Position numbers and translations under genes: made by a program
The notes under the pieces: generated by a model
What the model saw: the letters and a program-made list of their open reading frames with translations, nothing else
What the model was told of the DNA's origin: nothing
The model's database searches: none
Assembly: GCA_023954415.1 (NCBI GenBank)
Contig: JAMLIB010000001.1
Coordinates: forward strand, 501,735 to 565,734
Length of the DNA: 64,000 bases
Reading direction: 5' to 3'
From: Trueperaceae bacterium
GTDB lineage: Bacteria; Deinococcota; Deinococci; Deinococcales; Trueperaceae
Part shown: piece after piece, positions 43,103 to 52,744 of the stretch
Layout: every line of letters begins with the position of its first letter
How positions within the stretch are numbered: the stretch's first letter is position 1

Positions 43103-45196
43103 TCAGGGGTGAGCCTCGAACCAACCAACGATGGCCTCGAGCCGCGCGACCCGCCTGTCGGGCCTGCCCGAGCGGGAGAGCTCGTGGCCTTCGCCCGGCA
43201 CGCGGAAGAGCTCCGTCTCCGCCTTCCCGAGGTGCTTGAGCACGGCGAAGAGCTGCTCCGCCTGCTCGATGGGGCAGCGGTAGTCCTCCTCGGAGTGCAC
43301 GATGAGGAGGGGCGTCTCGATCTTGTCGGCGTACCGGATGGGGCTCTGGCGCCAGAGCGCCTCCACGTCGCCCCACGGCACCCCGGCGAGCTCGCGCTCG
43401 ACGAACCATGGGCCGATGTCCGAGGTGCCGTACATGCTCGTCCAGTTGCAGATGCTCCGCTGGGTGACGGCGGAGCGGAAGCGCGTCGTCTGGCCGACCA
43501 GCCAGTTCGTCATGAAGCCGCCGTAGCTGCCCCCGGTCAGGTGGAGCGGGGTCTTCTTGCGGCCGAGGCGCGCGGCACCGGCCTCCGCGAAGGCCATGAC
43601 GTCGTCGGCGTCCACCGACCCGTACCGGCCGAGCATGCTCGTGGCGAACGTGTGACCGTAGCTGCTGCTCCCGCGCGGGTTGCCGAAGATGACGGCGTAG
43701 CCCCGTGCCGCCAGGAGCTGGAACTCGAGCTGGAAGCCGTAGCCGTAGTTCGTGTGCGGACCGCCGTGGACTTCGACCACCGCGGCGCCGTCCTTGCGGG
43801 GCTTGGCGGGCTCGAGGACCCAGAACTGCGCTTCGGCGTCGCCGGCCGTGAAGGGCCCAGCCGGGGTCGCGAGCTCGAGGCGCTTGCGCCAGGCGTCGTT
43901 CGCGTGGCTGAGCCGTACCTCGCGCCCGTCCGCGAGGAGGGCGTTCACCTCGCCCGGCGTGTCGGGCGTCTCGGCGATGAAGAGCGCCGCCACGCCGCCG
44001 GCGGTGGTCGGCGCCGCGAAGGCCGTGACGACGCGCCCGCTCGCCGCGATGGACGCGGTCCCGACGGTCGAGCTCTTGCCTGCCGTCGGCGTGCCGGGCC
44101 TGGCCTTGGCGGCCGAGGTCGAGTCGGCGCCGAGCGCGTCCGCGAGAGGCTGGAGCGCGCCGTCGAGGGTGAGGCGCGCCAGACCGCTCGCCCCCGCGGC
44201 GTTCACGAGCACGGTGAGCGCCGAGCCGTCCTCGCTCCACGCCGGTCCGAACGGGTAAGCGCCGAAGCGGCTGTCGCCCCCGGCGCTCGGGGGCGTCGCG
44301 ACCTCGCCCGAGAGGAGGCGGGGCTTGGCGCGCGGCCCGCGCGCGTCGAGGAGCCAGACCCCGCCTTCGGCCGCCACGTCGTCCTGGCGCTGGCTGGCCG
44401 TGTACGCCAGCCAGGCGCCGTCGGGAGAAGGCTGCAAGGACGACAAGCCGACGACGTCCTCGACGCGGACGCTCGCCGTGCCCGTCTTCAGGTCGAGCAG
44501 GGCGATGTCGGCACGGAACTCGCCGGCCGAGCGCTCGCCGGCCGGGACGGCGAGCCACACCGCCGCGCCTCCCGGTGCGAACGCCATGAGCCGCGGCGAC
44601 TCGTGAAGGTCCGTGACCTTGCGCGACTCGCCCTTGGCGAGGTTCAGGACGTATAGCTGGCTGGTCGTGCTTGGTACGACGCCGACGCCGTCCCCGCGCC
44701 AGTAGCGCCTGGTGATGCGCCGCGGCTGGCCGTTCTTGGCGCCCAGGTCATCGTGCTCGCCGAGGCTCAGGTAGGCGATCCGCTTGCCGTCCGGCGCCCA
44801 GGCGAACGCGGCCACGCCCGCCTTGTGGCTCGTGAGCCGCTCGGGTTCGCCGCCGCCGACCGGCATGACGTGGAGTTGAGCCGGGGCGCCGGCCTCGCCG
44901 GTGCGGAGGAAGGCGAGCCGGTCGCCGGTGGGGGAGAAGCGCGGCGACCTGTCCGCGTACTCCCCGCGGGTGAACTCGGTCGGCCTGCGCCTGCCGAGGC
45001 CCTCGAGCGGGCGCAGGTGGACGCGGCTCCGGTAACGGGGCGGCGTGTAGGGCTTGCCGCCCGCGGCTTCGGGGTCGCCGACGGCCGGCACGACGTCGGT
45101 GAGTACCCACGCCGCAAGGCGGCCGTCGGCCGAGACCTGGACGTCGGAGACCGTGCGCAGGGTGAGGAGATCACTGCTCTTCAGGGGTCTGGCCAC
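43103..45196 (-). CDS. S9-family prolyl oligopeptidase/acylaminoacyl peptidase
   Basis: 697 residues. N-terminal seven-bladed beta-propeller (SADGRLAAWVL, RSPRFSPTGDRLAFLR, AFAWAPDGKRIAYLS) and C-terminal alpha/beta hydrolase. Triad: Ser in LTGGSYGGFMT, Asp in IVHSEEDYRCP, His in PGEGHELSR. HGGPHTNYGYGF is the oxyanion region. Cytosolic, since there is no signal peptide. GTG start. It is followed on the same strand by rpsO. Confidence 0.93.
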   Translation of the reverse strand: MARPLKSSDLLTLRTVSDVQVSADGRLAAWVLTDVVPAVGDPEAAGGKPYTPPRYRSRVHLRPLEGLGRRRPTEFTRGEYADRSPRFSPTGDRLAFLRTGEAGAPAQLHVMPVGGGEPERLTSHKAGVAAFAWAPDGKRIAYLSLGEHDDLGAKNGQPRRITRRYWRGDGVGVVPSTTSQLYVLNLAKGESRKVTDLHESPRLMAFAPGGAAVWLAVPAGERSAGEFRADIALLDLKTGTASVRVEDVVGLSSLQPSPDGAWLAYTASQRQDDVAAEGGVWLLDARGPRAKPRLLSGEVATPPSAGGDSRFGAYPFGPAWSEDGSALTVLVNAAGASGLARLTLDGALQPLADALGADSTSAAKARPGTPTAGKSSTVGTASIAASGRVVTAFAAPTTAGGVAALFIAETPDTPGEVNALLADGREVRLSHANDAWRKRLELATPAGPFTAGDAEAQFWVLEPAKPRKDGAAVVEVHGGPHTNYGYGFQLEFQLLAARGYAVIFGNPRGSSSYGHTFATSMLGRYGSVDADDVMAFAEAGAARLGRKKTPLHLTGGSYGGFMTNWLVGQTTRFRSAVTQRSICNWTSMYGTSDIGPWFVERELAGVPWGDVEALWRQSPIRYADKIETPLLIVHSEEDYRCPIEQAEQLFAVLKHLGKAETELFRVPGEGHELSRSGRPDRRVARLEAIVGWFEAHP

Positions 45197-45252
45197 GTGA
45201 GGACTACCGTTCCGCGCCGCTCCGGCGCACTGGATTCGTCGTTACCCTACCG

Positions 45253-45978
45253 TCACCCTGCTCGGCCGGCGCCGATGGCGTACAACAGGATGCCGGCGGC
45301 CACGCCCGCGTTCAGCGAGCCGACCTTGCCGACGAGCGGGATGGCCACGAGCTCGTCGCAGCGCTCGCGCACGAGGCGCCGCATGCCGTCGCCTTCGGAG
45401 CCGATGACGAGGGCCACGGGACGGCGCCAGTCGATGTCGGACGGCGCGCTCGTGGCCGCCGCGTCGGCGCCGTACACCCAGACGCCGCGCTCCTTGAGCT
45501 CCTCGATGGTGCGGGGCAGGTTGGTGACGACGACGAGCGGCACGTGCGCGGTGGCGCCTGCCGCGGCCTTCACGACGACGGCCGTCAGGGGCGCTGAGCG
45601 GCGCTCCTCCATGACCACCCCGTGCGCCCCGAGCGCCTCGGCGCTGCGGATGATGGCGCCGACGTTGCGTGGGTCGGTCAGGTGGTCGAGGAGGACGACG
45701 AGGACCTCCTCGCCCCGCTCGCGCGCCCGGTCGAACACGGCGTCGATACCGACCGTCCTCACCTCGGGTAGCAGGGCGGCGACGCCTTGGTGCTGAGTCG
45801 TCTTGAGGACCTGGTCGAGCTGGATGCGCGGCACCTCGTCGAGCGGCACGTCGGCCGCCGCGGCCGCGCGCCGCAGCTCCTTGAGGATGCCGGGCTGCAC
45901 CCCGCGCGCCACCGCGACGCGCTCGACCTGGGCGTCGCGCATGGCCTCGAGGACGGCGTTACGACCGTAGATCCACAT
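45253..45978 (-). CDS. rlmB: 23S rRNA (guanosine-2'-O)-methyltransferase, RlmB/TrmH family
   Basis: SPOUT methyltransferase, 241 residues. MWIYGRNAVLEAM is the N-terminal substrate-binding domain. Knot motifs: LDHLTDPRNVGAIIRSAEAL, VIGSEGDGMRRLVRERCD and IPLVGKVGSLNAGVAAGI. I start it at ATG 45978 because TATACT ends 8 bases before it; a TTG at 45987 would lie inside that box. It probably methylates G2251 of 23S rRNA. Confidence 0.92.
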   Translation of the reverse strand: MWIYGRNAVLEAMRDAQVERVAVARGVQPGILKELRRAAAAADVPLDEVPRIQLDQVLKTTQHQGVAALLPEVRTVGIDAVFDRARERGEEVLVVLLDHLTDPRNVGAIIRSAEALGAHGVVMEERRSAPLTAVVVKAAAGATAHVPLVVVTNLPRTIEELKERGVWVYGADAAATSAPSDIDWRRPVALVIGSEGDGMRRLVRERCDELVAIPLVGKVGSLNAGVAAGILLYAIGAGRAG

Positions 45979-45986
45979 GGGGTCCA

Positions 45987-45992
45987 AGTATA
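45987..45992 (-). promoter_or_regulatory. Candidate -10 box of rlmB
   Basis: TATACT on the minus strand ends 8 bases before ATG 45978. Confidence 0.5.
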
Positions 45993-45997
45993 CGTTC

Positions 45998-46035
45998 GTT
46001 GCCCTGCGTTGCCTCGGTTGCCCTGCGTCGCCTCG
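45998..46035. repeat. 19-base tandem duplication upstream of rlmB
   Basis: GTTGCCCTGCGTTGCCTCG is repeated with one change, between the ribF stop and the rlmB promoter. Confidence 0.85.
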
Positions 46036-46094
46036 GCGGGAGCCGGGTGCGACCCCGCGCGCCGGCGACGATCGGCAGCGGCCGGCGTTGGCGG

Positions 46095-47000
46095 CTACAG
46101 ACCGAGCGCCGCGCGCGCGGCTCGCTCGTCACGGCGCAGCTGGGCGCGCAGCTCGTCGACGCCGCCGAACGGCCGTTGGTCGCGCAGGTGCGCAACGAAG
46201 CGCACGTCCAGCTCCGTGTCGTACAGGTCGCCCGCGAAATCGAAGAGGTGCGCCTCCAACGCTGGCGGGGCTTCCGGGAAGCTCGGGCGGGGGCCGACGT
46301 TGGCCATGCCGGGCAGCTCGCGCCCACCCGCCGCGACCGTCACCGCGAAGACCCCCCGCGGCAGCGCCTTCCCGGCGGGAACGGCCAGGTTGGCGGTCGG
46401 GAAGCCGAGCTGACGGCCGCGCCGTTGACCGCGCGTGACGACGCCGCGCACCAGGTAGGGGGCGCCGAGGAGCCGGCCCGCGCCGGACACGTCGCCGGCG
46501 CCAAGGAGCTCGCGCACCCGGGAGGAGCTCACGACGGCGCCACCGACCTCCAGGAGGGGGAAAGCCTCGAGCGCGGCGGCGACACGCCCCAGGTCGTCCA
46601 GCCCGCCGACGCGGCCCTTGCCGAAGCGGAAGTCCTGACCCACCACTATGAGGCTCGGCTCGAGGCCGGCCAGCTGCTCCAGCCACGCCTCCTTGTCGGT
46701 CTCGGCGAAGCCGCGGTCGAACGGGATGCTGACGACGGCGTCCGGCTCGTACTCCTGCAACGCGACGAGCTTCTCCGCCGGCGTCATGAGGTACTGGCCG
46801 CCGCCGAAGAGGACGCGAGCGGGTGGGAAGAACGTGACGACGACGCTGGGAACGTCGCGCTCGCGCGCCACCTCGCGCATGCGGCCGAGGAGGAGCCTAT
46901 GCCCGAGGTGCACGCCGTCGAAGTTGCCGATGCTTAACACCCCGCCCCTGGCCGCGACGTCGGTCAGGGTGGCGTGCGTGACGGTCGCTGCGCGCGTCAC
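46095..47000 (-). CDS. ribF: Bifunctional riboflavin kinase/FAD synthetase
   Basis: Makes FMN from riboflavin and FAD from FMN. 301 residues from GTG 47000, which overlaps the preceding Nudix stop (GTGTGA). FAD synthetase: SIGNFDGVHLGHRLLLGR, VVTFFPPARVL and SSSRVRELLGAGDVSGAGRLLG. Kinase: RGVVTRGQRRGRQLGFPTANL and MANVGPRPSF. Confidence 0.95.
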   Translation of the reverse strand: MTRAATVTHATLTDVAARGGVLSIGNFDGVHLGHRLLLGRMREVARERDVPSVVVTFFPPARVLFGGGQYLMTPAEKLVALQEYEPDAVVSIPFDRGFAETDKEAWLEQLAGLEPSLIVVGQDFRFGKGRVGGLDDLGRVAAALEAFPLLEVGGAVVSSSRVRELLGAGDVSGAGRLLGAPYLVRGVVTRGQRRGRQLGFPTANLAVPAGKALPRGVFAVTVAAGGRELPGMANVGPRPSFPEAPPALEAHLFDFAGDLYDTELDVRFVAHLRDQRPFGGVDELRAQLRRDERAARAALGL

Positions 47001-47488
47001 ACGGGGGTGCCGGCGCGCGCCAACACGTGCCTCAGCCCGAGCAGCGTGACGCCCGACGTCGCCTCGGCGCCCGCCAGCACGCTGCGCCACACCTCGAGCG
47101 CGTCGCGCCACTCGCTGGTGAGCACCTCGCCTTCGTCCGGCGTGCCGTGCGCCTGGCGGACGTTCGTGAGCTCGTAGAGGTACACCTGCTCGTCGCTGAA
47201 GCCGGGCGAGCAGTAGAGGCGCGAGACGAGCGCCAGCTCGCCCCCGAGCTGGACCTCCTCGGCGAGCTCGCGCGCGGCCGCCCTCTCGGGCGCCTCCCCG
47301 GGCTCGATGAGGCCGGCCGGTATCTCCCACGTCGTCGCGCCGATGGCCGGTCGCGCCTGGCGCACGCCGAGCACCTCGCGACCGCGGGCCACGACGATCG
47401 CCACGGCGTCGGGATGCTCCACGACCTCCCACCGCCCGTCCAAGACGGCGGTCGTGAACAGCCTGCCGCGGAACTTCACGTCACGCAT
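46997..47488 (-). CDS. Nudix hydrolase, ADP-ribose pyrophosphatase type
   Basis: 163 residues. REVLGVRQARPAIGATTWEIPAGLIEPGE leads into the box AGLIEPGEAPERAAARELAEEVQL, and SRLYCSPGFSDEQVYLYEL is typical of ADP-ribose pyrophosphatases, with the SPGFSDE loop. It lies between ftsZ and ribF, is coupled to ribF by overlap and starts 22 bases after the ftsZ stop. Confidence 0.88.
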   Translation of the reverse strand: MRDVKFRGRLFTTAVLDGRWEVVEHPDAVAIVVARGREVLGVRQARPAIGATTWEIPAGLIEPGEAPERAAARELAEEVQLGGELALVSRLYCSPGFSDEQVYLYELTNVRQAHGTPDEGEVLTSEWRDALEVWRSVLAGAEATSGVTLLGLRHVLARAGTPV

Positions 47489-47510
47489 GCGGACCCGCGC
47501 GGCGCGCTCT

Positions 47511-48581
47511 TCAGTTGTCGTTGGCGTCAGGGTTGTACCTGAGGAAAGCCGGGATGTCGAAGTTGCTCGGGTCGTAGGTCTTGTTGGCGCCGCCGAGCCC
47601 GCCGCGCAGGTGCGTCGGACGCAGGATGCGCGTCTGCGGGGCCTGGTCGAAGCCGGCGGCGATGACGGTGACGCGCACCTCGTCGCCGGCGTCCTCGTCG
47701 AACGTGATCCCGAAAAGCACGTTGGGCTCGTCGACTTCCGTGGCCTCGCTGATCTTGTTGACGATCTCGTGGGCGTCGAAGAGTGCGAGGCTCTCGGAGC
47801 CCGTGATGTTGATGAGGAGGTTGCGCGCGCCCTCGACGCCGCGGGCGAGGAGGGGAGAGTGCGTGGCGCTCTCGGCCGCGTCGTCGGCGAGGTTCTCGCC
47901 GCGACCGGCGCCGATGCCCATGAGCACGGTGCCGGCGCCCTGGAGGAGCGCCTTGACGTCGGCGAAGTCGACGTTGATGAGGCCGGGCACGTTGATGACG
48001 TCGGAGATGCCGCGGACGCCGTGGTACAGGACGCGGTCGGCCACGCGGAAGGCGTCCTGCAGGCGCACCTTGCGGTCGAGCGCGGAGAGGAGGCGCTGGT
48101 TCTCGACGACGATGAGGGCGTCGACCTTGTCCTCCAGGCGCCTCAGGCCTTCCTGCGCCTGTGCCATGCGCCGCGGTCCCTCCATCTGGAAGGGTGACGT
48201 GACGACGGCGATGGCGAGGGCCCCGAGCTCGCGGGCGACCTCGGCGACGATGGGCGCGCTGCCGGTGCCCGTGCCGCCGCCCATGCCCGCCGTGATGAAG
48301 ACGAGGTCGGAGCCGCGGAGTGCCTCGGCGATGCGGTCGCGGTCCTCGATGGCGGCCTTCTCGCCGACCTCGGGGTTGGCGCCGGCGCCGAGCCCCTTGG
48401 TCAGGTGGTCGCCCATCTGGATGCGCACGTCGGCGAGAGACGTGGCGAGCACCTGCGCGTCGGTGTTCGCGGCGACGAACTCCACCCCGCGCAGCCCGGT
48501 CTCGATCATGCGGTTGACCGCGTTGTTGCCCCCGCCGCCCAATCCGATCACCCGGATGACTGCGTTGTCCACGTTGTACAT
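47511..48581 (-). CDS. ftsZ: Cell division protein FtsZ
   Basis: Tubulin-like GTPase of the division ring, 356 residues. GLGGGGNNAVNRM, signature GGGTGTGSAPIVAEVA, T7 loop NVDFADVKALL and the conserved C-terminal peptide DIPAFLRY that binds FtsA. The linker between core and tail is short (about 20 residues). Last gene of the dcw cluster, 29 bases after ftsA. Confidence 0.98.
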   Translation of the reverse strand: MYNVDNAVIRVIGLGGGGNNAVNRMIETGLRGVEFVAANTDAQVLATSLADVRIQMGDHLTKGLGAGANPEVGEKAAIEDRDRIAEALRGSDLVFITAGMGGGTGTGSAPIVAEVARELGALAIAVVTSPFQMEGPRRMAQAQEGLRRLEDKVDALIVVENQRLLSALDRKVRLQDAFRVADRVLYHGVRGISDVINVPGLINVDFADVKALLQGAGTVLMGIGAGRGENLADDAAESATHSPLLARGVEGARNLLINITGSESLALFDAHEIVNKISEATEVDEPNVLFGITFDEDAGDEVRVTVIAAGFDQAPQTRILRPTHLRGGLGGANKTYDPSNFDIPAFLRYNPDANDN

Positions 48582-48610
48582 CGCCTTAGCCCGCCTTTCC
48601 GTTGCCGACC

Positions 48611-49858
48611 TCAGAAGAAGTCTTTGAGGATCTTGCGTACGCGCCCGAAGAAGTTCTCGGTCTCCACGGCCTCGCTCGTCGTCGAGCGCTGCCGGCGGAC
48701 CACGGGGGCGAGGATGGGGCCGTGCGCCATCCCGTACCGTACCAGTCCGACGGCCGTGGCGTGAGCCGGACTGGCCACCACGTCGGAGAGGCCGCTCACG
48801 CCGTCGGGCTTGCCGATGCGGACGGGGAGCCTGAAGCGGTCGTTGGCCACCTGCTCGACGCCGGGCATGAGCGACGCGCCGCCCGTGATGACGACGTTGC
48901 CGGCCAGGAGCTCGAGGGCGCCCATGCGCTGCTCGATGTCGGAGCGGACCATGTCGAGGATCTCGACCACGCGGGGGCGGATGACCTGCGCCAGCTCGAA
49001 CGTCGAGATGCTCGCCGTGTAGCTGGGGTTGGCGACTTCCAGCTCTACGTCGCGGTCGGCCAGCTCCGGCAGGGCCACGCCGTAGCGGCGCTTGACGCGT
49101 TCGGCCTCGTCGGGCGGTATGCGCAGGAGCTGGCTGATGTCTTGCGTGATGTGGTCGCCGCCGAGCGGGATGACGGCGGAGTGCGCGAGGGTGCCGCGCC
49201 GGAAGACCCCGATGTCCGTCGTGCCGCCGCCGATGTCGATGAGGAGCGTGGTCAGCTCCTGCTCGCCGCGGTTGAGGACGGCGAGGCCGGAGGCCAGCGC
49301 CTGGACGACCAGACCGTCGACCTCGACGCCGGCGTCCGTAGCGCAGCGCTTGAGGTTCTGCAGCGGGCCCTGGGCGCCGGCCACGATGTGCACGTCGACC
49401 TCGAGGCGCACCCCGGACATGCCGAGCGGGTCCTTGATGCCGTCGTTGCCGTCTACCACGTACTCCTGCGGGATGACGTGGAGGATCTCCATGTTCGCTT
49501 CGAGCGGCACGGCGCGGGCGTTCTCGATCGTGCGGTCGATGTCCGTCCTCGTCACGTCGTAACCGCGGCGGATGGCGGTCATGCCGTGGCTCGTCAGCGC
49601 CTTGAGGTGGCTGCCGGCCACGCCCACCCAGGCCGAGTGCACCTCGACGCCGGCGACGCGCTGCGCGGCCGCCACCGACTGCCGCACGGCGGCGATGGTG
49701 CGCTCAAGGTTGACGACGACGCCCTTGCGTAGGCCGTCGGAAGGCACCGTGCCCTCGCCGATGATGTCGAGAACGCCGTCAGATGCGACTTCACCGATGA
49801 CGGTGCAGATCTTGGTCGTGCCTATGTCGAGCCCGACGATGATGCGTTCGTCACTCAT
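48611..49858 (-). CDS. ftsA: Cell division protein FtsA
   Basis: Actin-like membrane tether of FtsZ, 415 residues. GLDIGTTKICTVIGEV (phosphate 1), LIDIGGGTTDIGVFR (phosphate 2) and VVITGGASLMPGVE (adenosine). C-terminal amphipathic helix FFGRVRKILKDFF for membrane binding. Its start overlaps ftsQ by 8 bases. Confidence 0.97.
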   Translation of the reverse strand: MSDERIIVGLDIGTTKICTVIGEVASDGVLDIIGEGTVPSDGLRKGVVVNLERTIAAVRQSVAAAQRVAGVEVHSAWVGVAGSHLKALTSHGMTAIRRGYDVTRTDIDRTIENARAVPLEANMEILHVIPQEYVVDGNDGIKDPLGMSGVRLEVDVHIVAGAQGPLQNLKRCATDAGVEVDGLVVQALASGLAVLNRGEQELTTLLIDIGGGTTDIGVFRRGTLAHSAVIPLGGDHITQDISQLLRIPPDEAERVKRRYGVALPELADRDVELEVANPSYTASISTFELAQVIRPRVVEILDMVRSDIEQRMGALELLAGNVVITGGASLMPGVEQVANDRFRLPVRIGKPDGVSGLSDVVASPAHATAVGLVRYGMAHGPILAPVVRRQRSTTSEAVETENFFGRVRKILKDFF

Positions 49859-50450
49859 GTGCCTTGCTCACTCCCCAGGGGTAAACCGCCATGCGGCCCC
49901 CACGGTGGCTTACGAATGCCGCCCAATGCTCGCGCAGAGCCTCTGCGCTCGGCGTGAACAGCTGCGTGCCATCCATCAGGATGTCGAACCCTTCCGGCGA
50001 GTAGCTTATCACCAGCACGCCGAAAGGCCGCAGCAGCCTCAGGAGCACCAGCGCCTCTTCCACGCGCCCTGGACCCCAGCCTTCGAGCCTCGGCAGCCCC
50101 GTCGTCTCCGCCGGGGTCGCGCCGCTTAGGACTGTACCATCGTCGGCCCACGTGGTCACGCCGTCGGTCAGGGCCGGGGTCCGTTCCCGGACGCCGATGG
50201 TCACCCGGTCGGGCCACTGCCGGACGACGATGGCGTTCAGGACCCATGGGTCTTCGCCGAGGGCGCGCACCCGCGTAGCCGTAACCCAGAGGAAGGGGTC
50301 GCCCGCCGCGACGTTCGCCAGGCGTTGGACGGTGGCGGCGTCGTGATGGACGTTCCCCTCCACCACCACGACGGCGACCTTGGGCACGAAGAGGCTCGTC
50401 ACGACTAGCGCCGCCAGCAGGACGAGCAGTGCCAGACCGAAGCGCCGCAC
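49851..50450 (-). CDS. ftsQ: Cell division protein FtsQ/DivIB
   Basis: 199 residues, short for the family. One N-terminal membrane helix (FGLALLVLLAALVVTSLFV), POTRA domain (VAVVVVEGNVHHDAATVQRL...GDPFLWV) and beta domain (WPDRVTIGVRERTPALT). Position between murB and ftsA supports the call. Confidence 0.88.
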   Translation of the reverse strand: MRRFGLALLVLLAALVVTSLFVPKVAVVVVEGNVHHDAATVQRLANVAAGDPFLWVTATRVRALGEDPWVLNAIVVRQWPDRVTIGVRERTPALTDGVTTWADDGTVLSGATPAETTGLPRLEGWGPGRVEEALVLLRLLRPFGVLVISYSPEGFDILMDGTQLFTPSAEALREHWAAFVSHRGGRMAVYPWGVSKAHE

Positions 50451-50451
50451 G

Positions 50452-51297
50452 TCAGAACCCCCAGCGCCGCCACTCCAGCTCGAGGGGCACGGGCACGCGC
50501 GAGCGCACCTCGGCGAGGAGGGCCGTCACGTCCGCGGCCGTCGCTTCGCCCGCGTTGACGATGAAGTTGCCGTGCTCGAACGAGACCATGGCGTCTCCGA
50601 CGCGCAGGCCCTTGAGGCCGGCCTCGTCGATGAGCTTGCCGGCCGAGGCGCCGGCCGGGTTCTTGAACGCGCAACCGGCGGATTTGACCTTCGGCTGCCC
50701 GGCCCGGGCCGCGTCGACTGCCGCCATGGACGCGGCCACGGCCTCGGGCGTCGACGGCGCGAGGCGCAGCAGCGCACGCGTGACGACGGCGCCGGGCGGC
50801 AGGTCCGTGTGGCGATACGTGAAGCCCAGCTCCGCCGCCGGCACGACCTCGAGGCCGCCGCCGACGAACAGCTCGACGGCCGCCACCGCGCCTGACATCT
50901 CGCCGAACCGCGTGCCGGCGTTCATCGCCACCGCCCCGCCGACGACGGCGGGGACGCCGGACAGGCCCTCGAGCCCCGAGAGGCCGGCTCGCTGCGCGCG
51001 CCTCACGAGGCCGGGCAAGGGGGTGGCGGCGCCGACCCACGTCTCGGCGCCGGCGGCGAAGTCGGGCATGGAGTTGTAGGCGCGGCCGAGGCGCACGACG
51101 CGTTCGGCGACGCCGCCGTCCGCCACGAGGAGGTTGGCGCCGGAGCCGAGCACGAGGAACGGCTCGCTGGTCGCCTCGCGCAGGTCGTTCGAGCTCTCGA
51201 CCTCCCAGAGCTCGGCCTCCCCGCCGACGCGCAAGGTCGTGTAGTCGCGTAGCCGCACGCGCCTCACCCGCGGACCGGTCGTGGCCGCCGGCGCCAC
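50452..51297 (-). CDS. murB: UDP-N-acetylenolpyruvoylglucosamine reductase
   Basis: FAD enzyme producing UDP-MurNAc, 281 residues from GTG 51297, 4 bases after the murC stop. DYTTLRVGGEAELW, FLVLGSGANLLVADGG, GLEGLSGVPAVVGGAVAMNAG and KSAGCAFKNPAG, in which the usual proton-donor Ser position is Cys. Length and the absence of the type I loop suggest type II. The frame is open further upstream over murC, but that part is not conserved. Confidence 0.94.
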   Translation of the reverse strand: MAPAATTGPRVRRVRLRDYTTLRVGGEAELWEVESSNDLREATSEPFLVLGSGANLLVADGGVAERVVRLGRAYNSMPDFAAGAETWVGAATPLPGLVRRAQRAGLSGLEGLSGVPAVVGGAVAMNAGTRFGEMSGAVAAVELFVGGGLEVVPAAELGFTYRHTDLPPGAVVTRALLRLAPSTPEAVAASMAAVDAARAGQPKVKSAGCAFKNPAGASAGKLIDEAGLKGLRVGDAMVSFEHGNFIVNAGEATAADVTALLAEVRSRVPVPLELEWRRWGF

Positions 51298-51301
51298 GCG
51301 C

Positions 51302-52744
51302 TCAGCGCTCCGTCGTCGCGGTGGCGTCCGCGCCGCTGCCGGAGCCGGCGCGCGCCGCCAGGCCGGCGGCCACGCGCCAGACGTCGCCGGCGCCAAGGGT
51401 GATGAGCAGCTCGCCAGGCGCGGCCGTGGCGGCCAGGTACTCCTCGGCGCCGACCACGTCGGTGATGCGCGCGGGCACGCCCAGCTCCCTCACCCGCTCG
51501 GCGATCAGCTCAGGCGACACGCCCTCGATGGGTCGCTCGCCCGCGCCGTAGACGCCCAGCACGACCACCTCGTCGGCGAGCGCGGCGGCCTTGGCGAGGG
51601 CGGGCCACTGGCGCGCCGTGCGCACCCAGCGGTGCGGCTGCAGCACCGCCCGGACCTTGAGGCCCGTGGCGCGGGCGGCCTTCAGGGTGGCCGCCACCTT
51701 GGCCGGGTTGTGGGCGTAGTCGTCGACGATGCTGGCGCCGTTCAGGGCGCCGTACGACTGCCACCGGCGGCCGACCCCCGTGAAGGCCTTCAGGGCGCCC
51801 AGGGCTGGGCGCGGGTCGAAGCCGGCCAGGTGGGTGGCCGCCAGCGCCGCCGTGGCGTTGAGCACGTTGTGCATGCCGGGAACTGACAGCTCCACCCGGA
51901 GGACGCCGAGGCCGGGGGCGACCAGCTCGAAGCTGCTGCCGGCGGCGGCGAGGTGGACGGCGCGGATGCGGTAGTCGCACCCCGCGCCCGTGCCGTAGCT
52001 CACGGCGTGCTCGTGCGCCCCGACGAGTTCGCGAAGGCCCGGCCAGTCGCCGCAGTACACGAGCTTCTCGGCCGCGCGCGCGAAGCGCAGCGCCGCGGCC
52101 TGCAGGTCCTCGAAGGAGGCGTGGTAGTTGCGGCGCTCGTCGTACTCGCCGGCGACGTGGTCGTCGTCGAGGTTCGTGATGACCGCCACGGCGCTGACCA
52201 GGTCGGCGAAGCCGGGGTCGGACTCGTCGACCTCGGCCGCGAGCCACTTGCCCTTCCCGTAGCGCATGCTCCCGCCGATGATCGGGAGGGAGGCCCCGAG
52301 CTGCACGGACGTCTCCTCGTCGAGGGCCAGCAGGAGCGTGGCCACCATGGCGGTGGTGGTGCTCTTGCCGTTCGTGCCCGTGACGGCGACGGCGCTGCGG
52401 CGGGTGAACAGCTCACCGAGCAACGCGATGCGGCGCAGGACCTTGCAGCCCGCGGCCCTGGCGGCCTCGAGCTCGGGGTGGTCGTACGGAACGGCCATGC
52501 TATGAACCACGATGTCGGCGGTCTCCGCGTGGCGCGGGTCGTGTCCGGCGCACGTCGCTATCCCGAGCGCCTCGAGCTCGGCGAGCACCGGACCGCCGCC
52601 GGCGTCGCAGCCGCTGACGGCGAAGCCCTCCTCGTGGCACCAGCGCGCCAGGGCGGCCATGCTCACGCCGCCGATGCCCATGAAGTGGATCCGCTGGCCG
52701 CCGCCGGAACCGCCGCGTGCCGTCTCTATGTCTAGGTCTGTCAT
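51302..52744 (-). CDS. murC: UDP-N-acetylmuramate--L-alanine ligase
   Basis: 480 residues. HFMGIGGVSMAALARWC (UDP binding), AVTGTNGKSTTTAMVATLL (P-loop), EVDESDPGF and ITNLDDDH in the ATPase, DDYAHNPAKVAATLKAAR in the C-terminal domain. Start overlaps the murG stop by 4 bases. Confidence 0.97.
   Translation of the reverse strand: MTDLDIETARGGSGGGQRIHFMGIGGVSMAALARWCHEEGFAVSGCDAGGGPVLAELEALGIATCAGHDPRHAETADIVVHSMAVPYDHPELEAARAAGCKVLRRIALLGELFTRRSAVAVTGTNGKSTTTAMVATLLLALDEETSVQLGASLPIIGGSMRYGKGKWLAAEVDESDPGFADLVSAVAVITNLDDDHVAGEYDERRNYHASFEDLQAAALRFARAAEKLVYCGDWPGLRELVGAHEHAVSYGTGAGCDYRIRAVHLAAAGSSFELVAPGLGVLRVELSVPGMHNVLNATAALAATHLAGFDPRPALGALKAFTGVGRRWQSYGALNGASIVDDYAHNPAKVAATLKAARATGLKVRAVLQPHRWVRTARQWPALAKAAALADEVVVLGVYGAGERPIEGVSPELIAERVRELGVPARITDVVGAEEYLAATAAPGELLITLGAGDVWRVAAGLAARAGSGSGADATATTER

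Noticed and set aside
46095..47000. FMN riboswitch upstream of ribF
   Set aside because: ribF starts inside the end of the Nudix gene; there is no leader and no RFN-like sequence.
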